A stretch of DNA of 64,000 bases from Alentia gelatinosa. Taxonomy: Eukaryota > Annelida > Polychaeta > Phyllodocida > Polynoidae. Below, piece by piece: positions 11,703 to 23,790 of this stretch. Location of the stretch: NCBI GenBank assembly GCA_950022655.1, contig OX465584.1:65936437-66000436 (forward strand), given 5' to 3'. The notes beneath the pieces are model-generated. The model was not told where the DNA came from and did no database searches. It worked only from the letters and a program-made list of their open reading frames with translations. The translations under genes were made by a program, and so were the position numbers. Numbering within the stretch: position 1 is the stretch's first letter; every line of letters begins with the position of its first letter.

Positions 11703-14700
11703 ATGTCTCTCCCAGCTCACAGCCCAGTGCCCCGCGGCAGGAGCATGACTCCCAACTACTCCAACCTGATGCCCAGCTACGCCGACCCCGGCATGGGCAA
11801 CCAGATGGACCGCTCCCTCGGCAATGCTAAGCATTACTTCAATGCTGCCAGGTAGAAGGTCTTTGTATTCAAAATATAACTTGGTTGGAGACCTAATTTC
11901 ATAAAACTCTGCCAAGTTATAGGATTCTTTTTTTAATTCTTTATTTTTATTAGGATATTCTTAACTGATTAGCTGGTAGGATTTAGTCTCCAAACATGGA
12001 GGGTTTACATAAAAGCTTTTCTATTACAACCATGAAAAATAACAAATACTTTTTCGTTTAGAAAATAGCTAAATTTGTGTATTGTATGAATGGTATTTTA
12101 ACTAGTACCTTTGGCATTTAATAGTTTGATTGTTCAAGTGTCAAGTAAAAGCTTATTAAGAAAGAGGCCTTTCTTTAACAAAGTTTGTCAGGTAGAACAT
12201 CTCTATACAAAGTTTGGACAACTAGGAGGCATTGTGTCATGGCACAGAGCCGACCCTGGTTCCCTGAGCAGATGCTCATGGGGCTGACAGGGGGTTTCAG
12301 TGGATGCATGAGATAGCACAAAAAATAAACTGAAAATATCCTACATCACTCATCTTTTATGTTTCTTTATTTCTTCAATATTTAATTCTGTAAACTATTA
12401 GTAGTATAAGTTTTAATCTGTTAATATCCTTTTTCAGGAATGCTGTTTACTCTCGCTACACAACCAATGACTGGGAAAGCTCCAACCGCGCCAACTTCAG
12501 CCTCTCGGAGCGTGAGCGAACCATGGCCGAGCGTCTGAGGTCTGATGCCTGGCAGGCAATCAAGGCTACAGACACCATGACCCGTAACAGGCAGCACTCC
12601 AACACCCGCAAACTTGGTAGGTTTCAGCAGACACCCATAGCAGACTCAGATCTTTCACATCTCATTTATTTCATAATAGATTTCACATATTTTGTAGTGT
12701 TGCCTGCATGTGTCTAAGGACATTGATTAATTTAAGGATTACTCATTTACTTCACTCTTTACAATAATAAGATTAATTGTTTTTCCCTTTATATATACTC
12801 ATTTACTTCACTGTTTACTGTAATAAGATTAATTGCTTTTCCCTTTTGATCTTTATTTGATGAAGATAAGTATCAGAAATCAATACATTCTTTTGAACAT
12901 TTCTAGGGGAGCGTGTCTATGACGTCACTTTCTGGAAGACCGAGCTCAACTCAGAGATTCGTGCCATGGAGAATGAGATTGCAAACCTGAGGGTATAGTG
13001 ACCAATATCTATTTTGGGGTTATAATTCAATATTTGATATTCATTTAGACAATATCTACATCTCTGAATATATGAAATATGTATGTTATGGTTAAAGGAA
13101 AAAAGGTGATTGGAGTAAGAATAGAAGAAATAGTGTGTCATTTATAAACCTGATCGACAGGGTAATATAGATCCATGGAAAGAGTGGTAAATGATGGCAA
13201 ACTGAAAACCCAAATCTAGTAATTTTTACATGCAAAATTGTAACCAATATCTATACCACCTTTTTCCTTAAGGGTTCATACATTCCTATCAGTCTTTAGT
13301 CCTACAGCAAGCTGCAATGTTTTCTCAGGAATCTTTGGTTGTATTGTGACTTAAGATAAGCATCTCATTTTAGAAATTAGTTAGAATAAAGTAATATATT
13401 GTAGTAGAATTTTATATTTTTCTGTTTGAATATTAGGAACACAAGCGTGTTCTGGAGAAGGCTTACCATGACACCCGTGGACCTCTCGCTATTGCCGAGG
13501 AGTGCCTCCTGCAGCGTGAGAAGAGGCAGGGAATCGACCAGGTCCATGATGATGTTGAGCGTAACCTTACAACGGTATGTACACTTGACACACCTTGATA
13601 ACAGAATATCATTTTTGTGATATGTCTCATCCTGCAATAGCTCTGATCCGTATATCCATATCTAAACTTTTGCAAAATCTGCAAATTCTAAAAAAGTTAC
13701 CAATGTTCTTTGATCAACCCTTGGTAATAGCACAATGTCACGATGGTAGGTAAGTAACATACAGCAAAACATCTAGGGTAGCAAATATCTAGCCTTCATT
13801 GCAATTGAATAAATGTATTGCCATCTATTCCTGGAGTCTCTCTCAAGGTAAACATTACCAGAAATTAGACAATTGATGGGGATTTAAAGGATACCCTGTG
13901 CTTTAAGGCCATTTATTTTCGATGATATCTCCTCAAGTCTCTGGTTGGTCTAAACATTGTTGTCAAATTAACAGGAGGTGGCTACCATCAAGAGCTGTCA
14001 GGAGAAGATGAAGAAGGCAATCGAAAAGGCCACCATCCAACTTCAGTAAGTTTTTTATCACTTTAAATGAATTTTCATAGATGAAGTCATCTTTTTGCGA
14101 CCTTTTTTCATGCACCAAAGATTATATACTCTATACTTGTATTACGAGTTAATTTTTATAATTCTGTTCACTCTTGCCAACTATGTTCTGGTTTTTTTCA
14201 TTCTTAGTTATGTTTTCTCGGTTAAATACTTTCAGTTCTCTGGAGCCCTTCTATTCTATTGTAGAATACATAAACTCTAGTTGCTAGAAACTAATGCATA
14301 GCATCTCGGTCAGGTCCATGCATGCCATAGTCATTTCTTTAGTCCTAGGACTATTTCTTTTCTATGTCATGCTTGAACTACAAAATGAGGTCCATATGGC
14401 AAAGGGAAGTTCCTGAATAGGATTTACCACTGTAGCCTCTTTTAATCATCATGATAAAATATCTGAATGATACTCAGAGAACAATACAATATTAGTGAGT
14501 GATTTGAAACTTTTATTAGAAGTCAGTGCTGCAAGAATGTTTCAACTTTGTCACCTTCCAAAGTTCCTTGACATATTAATTTATTCAAGAAAATGATGAG
14601 TATAGGAGAATAGTCCAAGTATTCGAGATATTATTTTTGATAGGCACTTTATTCAGAACGAAAATTTCATATTTTATGTGGACTTTGTCAAGGTGCATTG

Positions 14701-16532
14701 CCATAAGTTATTGCTAAAAGAATATTGTAATAGTCACTTGATAATGAATTAGTTTAGGTTGCTCCATATTCTAACCATGTACCATGATGTTTTTAGAGTT
14801 GACCGTGCTGCACAGCATGCCTGCGAGCGGGATTCCTCAGACAAGAACCATGCCCAGAACCTGGATGACCGCATGCAGCAGTTGAGGAACTCCTCAGGAG
14901 CCATCGGTTTCCAGCCTGGCATTGAGAATGTTGATAACACGTAAGCATGTACTATGAGAGATTTTCCAGTAAATTGAAATCCCTTAATTTATACTAATTC
15001 TGATGCCATAATGAATACTATGGTTCCTCAGGTAGAATTTATGAATTGCAGTTGCATCTACATTGAAGGGTTATATATGCCAGTTTCATTTGTTCATGTT
15101 TGTGATTTTTAAAGGGTAAAGTTGCCTGGTTAATATATGAATAGAACAGTCACAAAATGTTATATTATCTACATTTCTGAGATCATGATATACTGCACAT
15201 CTTGAATCAGATACTTTTGATATTTCAAGTTTGAATGTTTTCTGAAGGACGATCATTCATCCACATTTCTCTAAAAGCTTTAATAAATTATACAGTTATT
15301 TGGTTAGGAAAACTGTGTAGTTTTTGTTAGGTTTGATTGATATATTGAATCTTTATGTTGTAGGATTACCCAACCAATGAGCTGGGCAGATTTCACCCAG
15401 AAAAACATCGCTAGGTCTCAGAAGGAGCGTGAAATGTCTGAGAAGCTGCGTGGGGAGATTGAGGCACTCCTCCGTGCATGTGCCAATGGCATGTGGAGCC
15501 AGTTCAACACAGTGAACAATGCATTCAACACCCGCATCCAGCAAGCAAACGATGCCAAGTCCAAGCTGCAGGCTCATCTCCAGAGGGTAGGCTGCACATT
15601 TTGTTACAAAATAACAGAGAACTTAAGTTGTCCTCAATATTGGCAATTCAAACTGTTTGTATATATTTATACATATATATGTGTATGGCTATATCTGACA
15701 AGTATTTTTATCCCTCCATTCCAGTAATGTAATGGAGTTTGATTCTATTCAGTGCACACTTGGGTTGATTAAAATTTTACAATGAAGACAACTGCAAGAT
15801 TTGGCTCAGAGTTGAACAGTTTTCATATCATTCTATCTTGTTTTCAGACTAACAATGAGATCCATGACATGGAGCGTGCCATCGAGCTACTCAGGAAAGC
15901 CATCCACGATAAGGAGGCACCAATGAAGGTAGCTCAGACCCGGCTTGAGGAGAGGACACAGAGAATCAACGTGGAACAGTGCAACGACCCTGTAATGAAG
16001 GGGTGAGTACCTAAGTTTATACAGCTCTGTGAAGATTACTCTGCCAGTCATGAGAAGAATAAAAAGTTTCATAACGTGTTTCTCTTTATAAAGAATTCAT
16101 TTTTCTATCAATAAAATTGTTAGCCATTGGTAACAGCTGTAGAATAATGTCTGATTATCCTAACTTTTGAACTAGGTAACATTGGTAGATGCTAAATGCC
16201 CAGAGGTCTAGCTTGATGTTCAGGATTAATTGATAAATGTGATGGCACTATGTGGCTTGTTATTCTGATGTTTTTCATGTGACTCTCTCTACAGACTCCA
16301 AAGGGAAGTGGCTGAAATCCGTGAATCAGTCCGCGTGCTGAAGGAGAAGCTTCGCCAGGCCGAGAATGCCCTTGTACGACTCCTCAAGACAAAGCGTACC
16401 CTTGAGAGCGACATTGCTGTCAAGGAGAACAGTCTAGCTATTGATGCCAAATATTGCATGGGCATGCGCAAGAACATGCCGATGGACCCCAAAGTTGGGC
16501 CCATCTTCAACATGCCTCTTGTTTCGTATTAA
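11703..16532 (+). CDS. Tektin (tektin-3-like), copy 2, complete
   Basis: Complete nine-exon tektin gene: 11703-11851, 12438-12616, 12907-12992, 13437-13574, 13975-14045, 14797-14940, 15364-15586, 15848-16002 and 16295-16532. The exons sum to 1383 nt (460 residues plus TAA), a usual tektin length. The product should be a long alpha-helical rod that polymerises in axonemal doublet microtubules. Residues 1-50 form a Ser/Pro/Tyr-rich head. Residues from about 55 onward form coiled-coil blocks, including the conserved FWK at the exon 4 start and [12 protein letters not shown] in exon 5. The tektin signature nonapeptide is at residues 369-377, but reads RINVEQCND rather than the classical RPNVELCRD. 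The C-terminal CMGMRKNMP is typical of tektin-3. A polyadenylation signal AATAAA lies at 16699. An AG acceptor at 11690-11691 starts the exon 11 nt before ATG, so an upstream 5' UTR exon is expected. Tektin-5 is the nearest alternative. Confidence 0.95.
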
Positions 16533-17345
16533 AAGCAATATCTGAGCAATTGCAAAATCAGGAAGTACATCCAGACAAATGCTGATAGTGCTTAATAGAG
16601 TAGCTTTTCAATGTGAAAGATTTCAATAACAGACATGAAATGATGCTGTTTACTATTCTTGCACGACTGATGTGGAACACAACACTTACGTTTTTCAAAA
16701 TAAAATTTGGAACCTGAATATATTGACTTTATTTCTTGCTTAATGGAAGGCAATTGAGAAGTCCTGGGCAATGTTCCGATACATAAGAACGTTTGCTATA
16801 ATCTAGGCGTTTCAGTTAGATTAAGCCTGAGATATCAATGTCTTTAAAATTATGCAAAGAAATGCACAGTTAGTTACCAAGACACTGTATCATGATGGAA
16901 ATAGGCGCACCTGTGAGTCAACTCTACACCGGTGAACATAAATTTTACAAGAACTATATAATACTGGGACACATTTCAAACTACCAACAGCGCAAAGATT
17001 TGTGACTTTATAAAGGTCTCTGATTTAGGATGATAATAATCGTCGTTGTTGCGGTCTTATTTGGTAAGAGCAAGATTAAATTAATTTTATTCATACATTT
17101 TTTATTACTTCTTATTTTCTTGTTGTCCGATACAACAGAAATCATTCTCTTAAGTTACAACGGTGCATGCTTCACGAACGATGTTCCTTTGAAATATAAA
17201 ATCTGTTATCATATTGATAAACATATAAAAAAAACAATAAGGATTACTGACTTCTCTGAACCGATTAGGTGGGCCTTGATTAAAAAATGTAATTATCGTC
17301 TAGTTAAAATGCCAACTATTGTAAATGCATGCAAGGACCTAATGC
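16533..17345. other. 3' UTR of tektin copy 2 and intergenic spacer
   Basis: The 3' UTR runs to about 16720, just past AATAAA at 16699. The remaining sequence is AT-rich, with short hydrophobic ORFs that show no family resemblance. Confidence 0.6.
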
Positions 17346-17936
17346 ACAGTCCCCCTCTCCCTGTAGACTGGTATCAGTCCCTGTAACCTACCCCTCCCCC
17401 TGTAGACTGGTCTCAGTCCCTGTGTTCTACCCCTCCCCCTGTAGACTGGTCTCAGTCCCTGTGACCTACCCCTCCCCCTGTAGACTGGCCGCAGTCCCTT
17501 TGTCCTACCCCTCTCCCTGTAGACTGGTCTCAGTCCCTGTGTCCTACCCCTCTCCATGTAGACTGGTCTCAGTCCCTGTGTCCTACCCCTCCCCCTGTAG
17601 ACTGGCCTCAGTCCCTGTGTCCTCCCCCCCCCCCTCCTTCTGTAGACTGGTCTCAGTCCCTGTGTCCTACCCCTCTCCCTGTAGACTGGCCTCAGTCCCT
17701 GTGTCCTACCCCTCCCCCTGTAGACTGGCCTCAGTCCCTGTGTCCTCCCCCTCCCCCTGTAGACTGGCCTCAGTCCCTGTGTCCTCCCCCCTCCTTCTGT
17801 AGACTGGTCTCAGTCCCTGTGTCCTACCCCTCCCCCTGTAGACTGGCCTCAGTCCCTGTGTCCTCCCCCTCCCCCTGTAGACTGGCCTCAGTCCCTGTGT
17901 CCTCCCCCTCCCTCTGTAGACTGGCCTTAGTCTTTT
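17346..17936. repeat. 39-bp minisatellite (about 15 copies)
   Basis: The unit core is CCCCTGTAGACTGGTCTCAG plus TCCCTGTGTCCTACCCCTC. Because 39 is divisible by 3, the array reads as a false 157-codon ORF with a 13-residue repeat. Each unit holds a short palindrome GACTG-N4-CAGTC. Later units gain CCTCC variants and a poly(C) slip at 17625-17635. Confidence 0.95.
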
Positions 17937-18225
17937 TCCACTCTTTGAATTTAATTACTTCTTTCCGTAATCGCCATTGAAGCCCGAGATAGTGTCTTTG
18001 ATTAACTTTCCGATGCTCTAAGAGCATCGCAGTTGAAGATTTCCTAATTTTCTGTATCAAAGTTTCTCATACCCTGGTTCTGAAAAAGGGGATACTATAA
18101 GGACAGAACAGACACAAAGGATGGTGTAAAGGAGGAGGTATAGCCTGGACAGGGCTAGAACGTATTTCTATGGCTATGATTCCTCTTTTTTTCAAGAAAC
18201 GTATTGGTTCAGATTTTTATTTTTA
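17937..18225. other. Spacer between minisatellite and LINE fragment
   Basis: No gene or repeat recognised. Confidence 0.5.
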
Positions 18226-19160
18226 TTTATTTTTTCTTTTTTTTAGTTTATTGCACAAAAGTACATACAATAGCCTCTGCCATGGCAGGTATTCTGGCCA
18301 TTCTGTCACCAAATACAATGGTGGTCAGTAACAATCTCCTCAGGTAAATACAATATGATACAATATATACAAGGGTGGGATGAGGTAATGATGTGGAATA
18401 AACCGGAAGACACATGTCTATAGCTCGAGAGGATCTTTAATATTTCCTTTGTCAACCCTAACTTTAGTCTAATATGCCTTTTATAACCCTGGAGTGTGCC
18501 TGTTTGGATCTCATACGGGAGGTCATTCCAACGTTCCATCCCGCGGTATATTGGGCTTCTCTTGAACATTGTAGTACGCGGTCTGTCAAGTTTAACTATC
18601 TTTTTATTCTGTCTTCTAGTTTTTGGATTGTCATCGGGTTCTATTCCACTGGCATACTTCCTCGTGTATAACAAGTTCAAGTACTGTTTCCTCGTAATTA
18701 AAAGCTGGACATTACAGTTATCATGTAACGATTTTGTTGATTGATCCCTGGCGTTCGACCGAGTACACAAGCGCAGACCCCTATTCTGTGTCCTTTGGAG
18801 CTTACTCTGTAAATTTTGTTTGCCTCTAGATCAAAATATCCCGGATAGTCGAAGATAGGAAGTATCATACTTTTGAAAATCTTTATACTTGTTTTTTTAC
18901 TTATAAATTTCCTAATTTTAGCCAGTTTGAAAAGTTTATGGTTAACTTTCTTCAAAGTATCATTAACACAATTTTCCCATGATAGGGTTTCGTCCAGTTT
19001 TATCCCCAAATAATTATAACTCGAGCATTGTGGCAGCTTGGACCCTGTTAGTATAACCTGATTTCCTGGCTGGTTATGATTAATTTTGTTCAATTTCGCT
19101 CTGTTTCCGAAAGTACACAATTTGGTTTTCTTTAAATTAATTTGCATCTCATTATTATTA
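18226..19160 (-). pseudogene. 5'-truncated LINE, C-terminal part of reverse transcriptase
   Basis: Two overlapping minus ORFs (19147-18698, then 18770-18306) together resemble the thumb and C-terminal region of a non-LTR reverse transcriptase. They contain KTKLCTFG, then YLGIKLDETLSW, then ILPIFDY in the first frame, and WNDLPYEIQTG in the second. They are out of frame with each other, so at least one frameshift is present, near 18700-18830. The catalytic palm motif is absent, so this is a 5' truncation. A T-rich run at 18226-18245 on the plus strand corresponds to an A-rich 3' tail on the minus strand. The clade (jockey/CR1-like) is not certain. It lies intergenic between tektin copies 2 and 3 and is not functional. 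Confidence 0.8.
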
Positions 19161-19655
19161 CATGTGATTTCCTTTCTTTCAGAAGTCTCTACCTCAGATT
19201 AATTTTAGACAACATCATATCGAAACGAGAACACCGCAATGAGGTTGCCTTTGTCTATGAATAAACCATTTGGTAGTCAACTGAAGTTGGTCGACTTGTC
19301 TTCTGTCCAGGATTCTATATTGATTTTCCTGAACATTATTTCTTTTCAGTCCTTTAATTGAAGTACAAAGTAGACTCAGTGAAGCCGCAGAGCTCTAAAA
19401 TGACGTGTCTCGCCAAAGGTTAATCCTTAGCTCATGTAAATATGTATTATTCAGAGGAGGTTAATTCGTTTTATAGATCGGCAGGGCGGACGTTGGTACA
19501 AGTTCATGCCTCTTTAAATCACCCTCATATGTGGACTCTATCATTCCATAGTACAGATACCTGTTGGAATATTTTGATCTTTATAGTCCTGTCGTTGATT
19601 TGGGTACTGGAGAATAGTTTACTTTTCATTTATGGATCCTTCAAACACAGATCTA
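19161..19655. other. Spacer
   Basis: No gene or repeat recognised. Confidence 0.4.
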
Positions 19656-19962
19656 CATTGTTATTATATACCTGTGTCCGAATGTCTATGAAATTCTGCC
19701 CGCTGCTGGGAGATGCAGTAATAAAAATGTTCGTGCCCGCTGTGAGAGCGACTTAATAAGTTATTAAAATGTCGTTTTTTTTTTATTGATTTAAGGTATG
19801 TAATAATAAGCAAACGTCCTGACTGTAGACGAAACGATTCTAGTTCTCGGTCAGTCATCGATTTCATACTGCCTTCCGCCTATGGCGTCAGGCAGTATGA
19901 TATCGACGACTGACCTCGAACAGGAACCGTTTCGTCCACAGTGAGGACGTTTCCTAATATTA
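19656..19962 (+). mobile_element. Hairpin MITE, family D, copy 1
   Basis: A left part (TATACCTGTG, CTGCCCGCTGCT, ACTTAATAAG) is followed by a long imperfect hairpin. The arms AAACGTCCT-ACTGT-GACGAAACG and their complement lie at 19810-19952. The hairpin centre carries paired ATACTGCCT...AGGCAGTAT. Three more copies lie at 48227, 58933 and 61033. Confidence 0.8.
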
Positions 19963-20359
19963 CATGGTGTTTGTATTTTTCAAACTTCGTGTTTGAAAAC
20001 GATGTTTATCGGTTATCTTGTTATCGGTTATCGTGTAGATTCTTTGGTCAACAAATATAGCTTACAGAAATTACATGACTGCTAATTTGGTGTAGGATTA
20101 TCAATGTTCCATATATCGTATTAAATTTATATATGATAATTCATTATTGCAGAGTTGACGTTAGAAGGCTTATATTTGCTATGCTATGAAAGGATAGTGA
20201 GATAGAAGGCTTATATTTGCTATGTTATGAATGGATGGTAAGATAGACAGAATACATCTGTGATGCACCGAGTAGATGATAAGATAGAAGGATTACATGA
20301 ACTATGCTACAAGTGAATGATAAGATAGGGCTTAGATTAAACATTATGGGTTATGGATC

Positions 20360-21050
20360 GATGGTAAATACACAATATTACCATGATTTCGATCTGAGCA
20401 GCCGTATTCGCCGCATAGTTGACGCGTAGTAAAACTCTGAGCAATAGCGAGGAGTATTACGTATTATCCTACCCCTAATATAAAACCCCATAGGCTTAAC
20501 ATTGGGTTTACGTATGCCACACTGACTGGCATACCGAGTTTTATATGCCACTAGTGGCATACAGCATTGATATCACATAATATTCCAAAATCGAGGAGAT
20601 AGGGTAGGATAAAATCAAAACCTGATTCGTTTTAATCATGGCCACCGCATTCCACTCCTGAAGTTTTGGCTCCGGACTTCATTCAGCTTCGCCTCATGAA
20701 GTCACTTTGCCAAACTCCAGTCGTGGAATACGGTGGACAAGATTAAACCTCATCCAGTTTTATGATAGTGTCAACTACAAGGAGAAAACAGCCACGGAGA
20801 TCGAGATCATGTTAATGTTGTATTTATTACTCACCTTTCGAGTTTTTATTAGGAAAATAAAAAGTAAATAATTAGAAATTTGACCCAAGCGCCATGCATT
20901 GTTTATATAAATTAGTTCCTATAATACCCGTCAGGTGGCTCAAAAAGCTGTATTCTCCTAGGAGATTCTGGAGGTCCGTATTTTACTCAGTAGCGATAAG
21001 TAGGCTCCATAGGCTTAGCATGGACACTCCGTATTAGGTGGGGGATAAAT
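20360..21050. mobile_element. Palindromic element, family E, interrupted by a MITE
   Basis: The left arm has ACCATGATTTCGATCTG and GTTGACGCGTAGTAAAACTC. The right part after 20766 has GTGTCAACTACAAGGAG and later CATGCATTGTTTATATAAA. Removing the 20464-20765 insertion restores collinearity with the inverted copy at 34915-35310. The element ends near TATTAGGTGGGGGATAAAT. Confidence 0.75.
20464..20765. mobile_element. MITE, family A, inserted in family E element (TA target duplication)
   Basis: A 302-bp insertion starts TTATCCTACCCC and is flanked by TA at 20462-20463 and 20766-20767. The copy of the host element at 35.2 kb has the uninterrupted sequence across this point. The inner part (20463-20615) is the same inverted-end unit as at 2702-2842. 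Confidence 0.75.
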
Positions 21051-21380
21051 AAATGTATAGAGCTGTATTGAGAATCATATGAATACGCAGTACTCCACAG
21101 GTTTGGATGGGCCGTAAACTTCGTGGTTATGATTTTTCTTTGCATATCAAACGTTCTGTATATATTATCAAATTTAGTAAAGTTTGTATACAAACAACAA
21201 TTGATTGGCTCTTCAAATTATAAAATTTGTGTTCATCGTTTAATGACCACATAATATGAAATAAAGGCTTTTGAGGCAGCCTTGAATTCTATTTCCGTTA
21301 CCTTTGACATCTTCACTATAAAAGGACGTTGCAAGTGTCAAAGGGTCAGCCTAAAATATATTGGTGTCCAGAAAGGCTTG
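21051..21380. other. Spacer
   Basis: No gene or repeat recognised. Confidence 0.4.
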
Positions 21381-21830
21381 TTAACCCTTTCCCTGCTGCA
21401 CCCAGTTCCCCTGCTCAGCATTACACGGCAGGCATTGCCTGCATAAACGAATCTACTACAGCAGGCACCTTTTTATGGACATAGCAATGTCACATGATGT
21501 GTCATGTGATTTAAGTAATTTACCTTGGTGACTGATCATATTTCATAATGCCAGATCAAAGTTCAATATGGCTGTCATACATTGTCAAAATGTCTTTTGA
21601 ATCAAACATTTATCGTTTTATCAATTGAATTTTGTATATAAGTATAAATGATGCTTCTATTCTTAGATATTCTGCCCCAATAATTACATATCGATGGATA
21701 GACCTAACTGTAATGAGTTTAGGTAGTAATCAAACGTTTCTCAACACAAGAAGTACAGCCATGTGTTTACGTAATTCATATATGCACTGCTGAGCTAGGG
21801 ACAGAGAAGATGACGAGGCAAACTTGGGAA
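21381..21830. other. One-sided piggyBac-like end and spacer
   Basis: TTAACCCTTTCCCTGCTG at 21382 resembles the left end of the element at 48708, including ACTGCAGGCAC-like and GGCA motifs. I could not find a matching right end within this stretch, so it may be a truncated copy. Confidence 0.35.
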
Positions 21831-22200
21831 TAAATAATTTATTATTATTATAAAATGATAAATGATTGATTACATAAATAAAATGAATTAATACATAATT
21901 AATACATTGTTTATGTGATATATGAAATTGATAATAAATAGTAAGTGAAGTATAAAAGTTGATTGAATTAATACATTTGTTGTATGATAAGAGTAGATAT
22001 AAGTTATAGTTGAGTTGAAGTACAACGAGTATTTATGATAGTGAGGTAATAACATAAATATTTGTATAAAATATGATGATATTAATACATGTAATATTTG
22101 TAAAATATATATAACGCCAAGAATGCCATTAATGGGGTAAGATGATGGGGTGTGGTGGTGGATAAGAAGTAAGTATTGAATAGTTGTATTGATAAAATAA
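21831..22200. other. Very AT-rich stretch with TAATACAT/ATAAATTA motifs
   Basis: A low-complexity AT sequence borders the 3' side of the DIRS-like element. It may contain that element's terminus, but I see no clear terminal repeat. Confidence 0.4.
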
Positions 22201-22241
22201 AGAATAGTATAAGAAATTGGTAAGTGAGTCCGTTGGGGCTG

Positions 22242-22958
22242 TTATTTAGCAATTGCCCATACCAGCGAAGTTCCTACGGCTTTCGCGGCGTTCTTTTGTA
22301 TATATGCTTTGTAGGCGTCCGACGTCCAGTGCCCGAACCTTTGGATGTCTAGTTCGGAGTGCCCTGCTCTGAATGCCTCCGTGGCGGCTGCTTTCCTTAT
22401 GGAGTGAAGGGGGAACCGGGCGGGGTCGGCCCCCGCTGTCCACACGGCCGCCGCCCACTGTTTCGCGACATATGTAGCAGGCATCGGCCGCCTGGAGGCG
22501 TGGAAGACCAGCAGTGAGTCATCCTTTGTACACTGCGGGTTTGGTGCGACCGTTGCGGCCACGGCCGTGCACGGGCACATGTTGCCGTCGGGGGCGGGCA
22601 GTATTAGACGGTCCTGGTGCTGGCCGTATTTCGGGGCATTTTTCGCTTGTTTTATTTTTAGCCGAAGCGCGCCCTCGTGGTAGCTCACGTCTCCAAGGGT
22701 AAGGTGTTTCTTGGGGTCGAAGGCCGCGACCGACGGAGGAGCCACCTCGGAGCGCCCTAGGGTACCGTAGAAGATGAGAAGTACGGCCGTTTTGACCGTC
22801 AGACCGTCTCTGTCCCAGGGTAAGGCCTCCACCACGTGCCTGAAGGTGTCCATCGGGATTGGTGGGCATTGATGAGGACGGTAAGGGGTGGTGCGGTCGA
22901 TGCCCTCGAGGGTCATGGTTAGCCGTGCGGACGCAGCTGGTGACAGTGCCACGCCCAC
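22242..22958 (-). pseudogene. Tyrosine recombinase of DIRS-like element
   Basis: The 238-codon open part carries the catalytic set of a tyrosine recombinase: R69 in GTLGRSEV, H185-x-x-R188 in LHSIRKAA, H210-W211 in RFGHW and Y219 nine residues later. In retroelements this enzyme would integrate circular DNA copies by strand exchange. The N-terminal DNA-binding part continues upstream in the same frame (for example TVRNHLARVRQHLKRVG), but is interrupted by TAG codons at 23036-23034 and 23120-23118. The ATG at 22958 is therefore just the first Met after the break and not a natural start. The catalytic domain itself looks intact. Confidence 0.85.
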
Positions 22959-23247
22959 CCGTTTGAGATGCTGCCGTACCCTTGCGAGGTGGTTCCTGAC
23001 CGTAGCGGGGGACGGGTCTCCTTGGGTCAGGTACTAGGCAAACGCTGCTATCGTCTGGGGGCGTGGTCGTAGGTGACAGTCTCCCACCCTCCTGCAGAAT
23101 GCTATATATGTCTCGACCTAGGTCCGGTGAGCGCGCATGGTCCCAGGGGCGCGCGAGGCCTGCTGACGAGCCGCCGCCCTCCGCTGCAGTGATAGGTATG
23201 CCTGATCTGGATAATACAAATGGATGTACGTTGTTGAGGAATTCTGT

Positions 23248-23790
23248 TCATGGGTCGACAAGTGTAAGGTTGAATCGTTGTACATCGTTACATGCGTCAT
23301 TAAAATATTTGTTATTGAGATGTGCTCGACTGAGGTTGTCAGGCACCACAGTGTCAATGCCTGGTACGTGTACATATGATATTTCACACTGGAAGAGTGC
23401 CTGTACCATCCAGGCAGCCCTGGCACAGTCTAAGAGGACCTTGTTGTGACCCCTGCCGTTCTGAAGTACATGGACAGCTGGGAGGTTATCACACATAATA
23501 CGGATATGGCCCCCCCTGTCAGATTCCCGTATGAAAATCTGGAGAGCTATGACGACATTGGCTGCTTCCAGCTCGGTAATGTTAACTGCTCCATCCTCGA
23601 CCGGGGCAACCTGACCGGCGTATGCCCATGTCTCGTCGTTACCTCCTATCCCACTGAGGCATGCGTCAACGCCGATGGTACGGTAAGGAGTGGGGAGGGG
23701 GATGAGAGCCACCCTGTTCCAAGCGTTTGAAATCTCGTCAAACCATCGGAGGTCGGCCCTCACCTCAGTGCTGATGTTAATGTACCTCTT
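23248..23790 (-). pseudogene. RNase H domain of DIRS-like element
   Basis: The ORF (Met at 23763, open further upstream to the frameshift) shows an RNase H fold pattern. D33 lies in TIGVDACLSGIGG, acidic residues lie in NITELEAANV, D92 in IMCDN and D142 in VPDNLSR. It degrades the RNA strand during reverse transcription. It normally forms one polypeptide with the upstream RT. Here it is in a different frame because of an A6 run (23794-23789) at the junction. The YVHVPGIDTVVPDNLSR ending is typical of the RNase H module of DIRS and related elements. Confidence 0.85.

Noticed and set aside
17329..17802. 157-codon Pro/Ser/Val-rich ORF
   Set aside because: It is the in-frame reading of a 39-bp minisatellite. 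The minus strand is open as well.
22514..22869. ORFs on both strands within the recombinase region
   Set aside because: They are frame shadows of the GC-rich recombinase gene.
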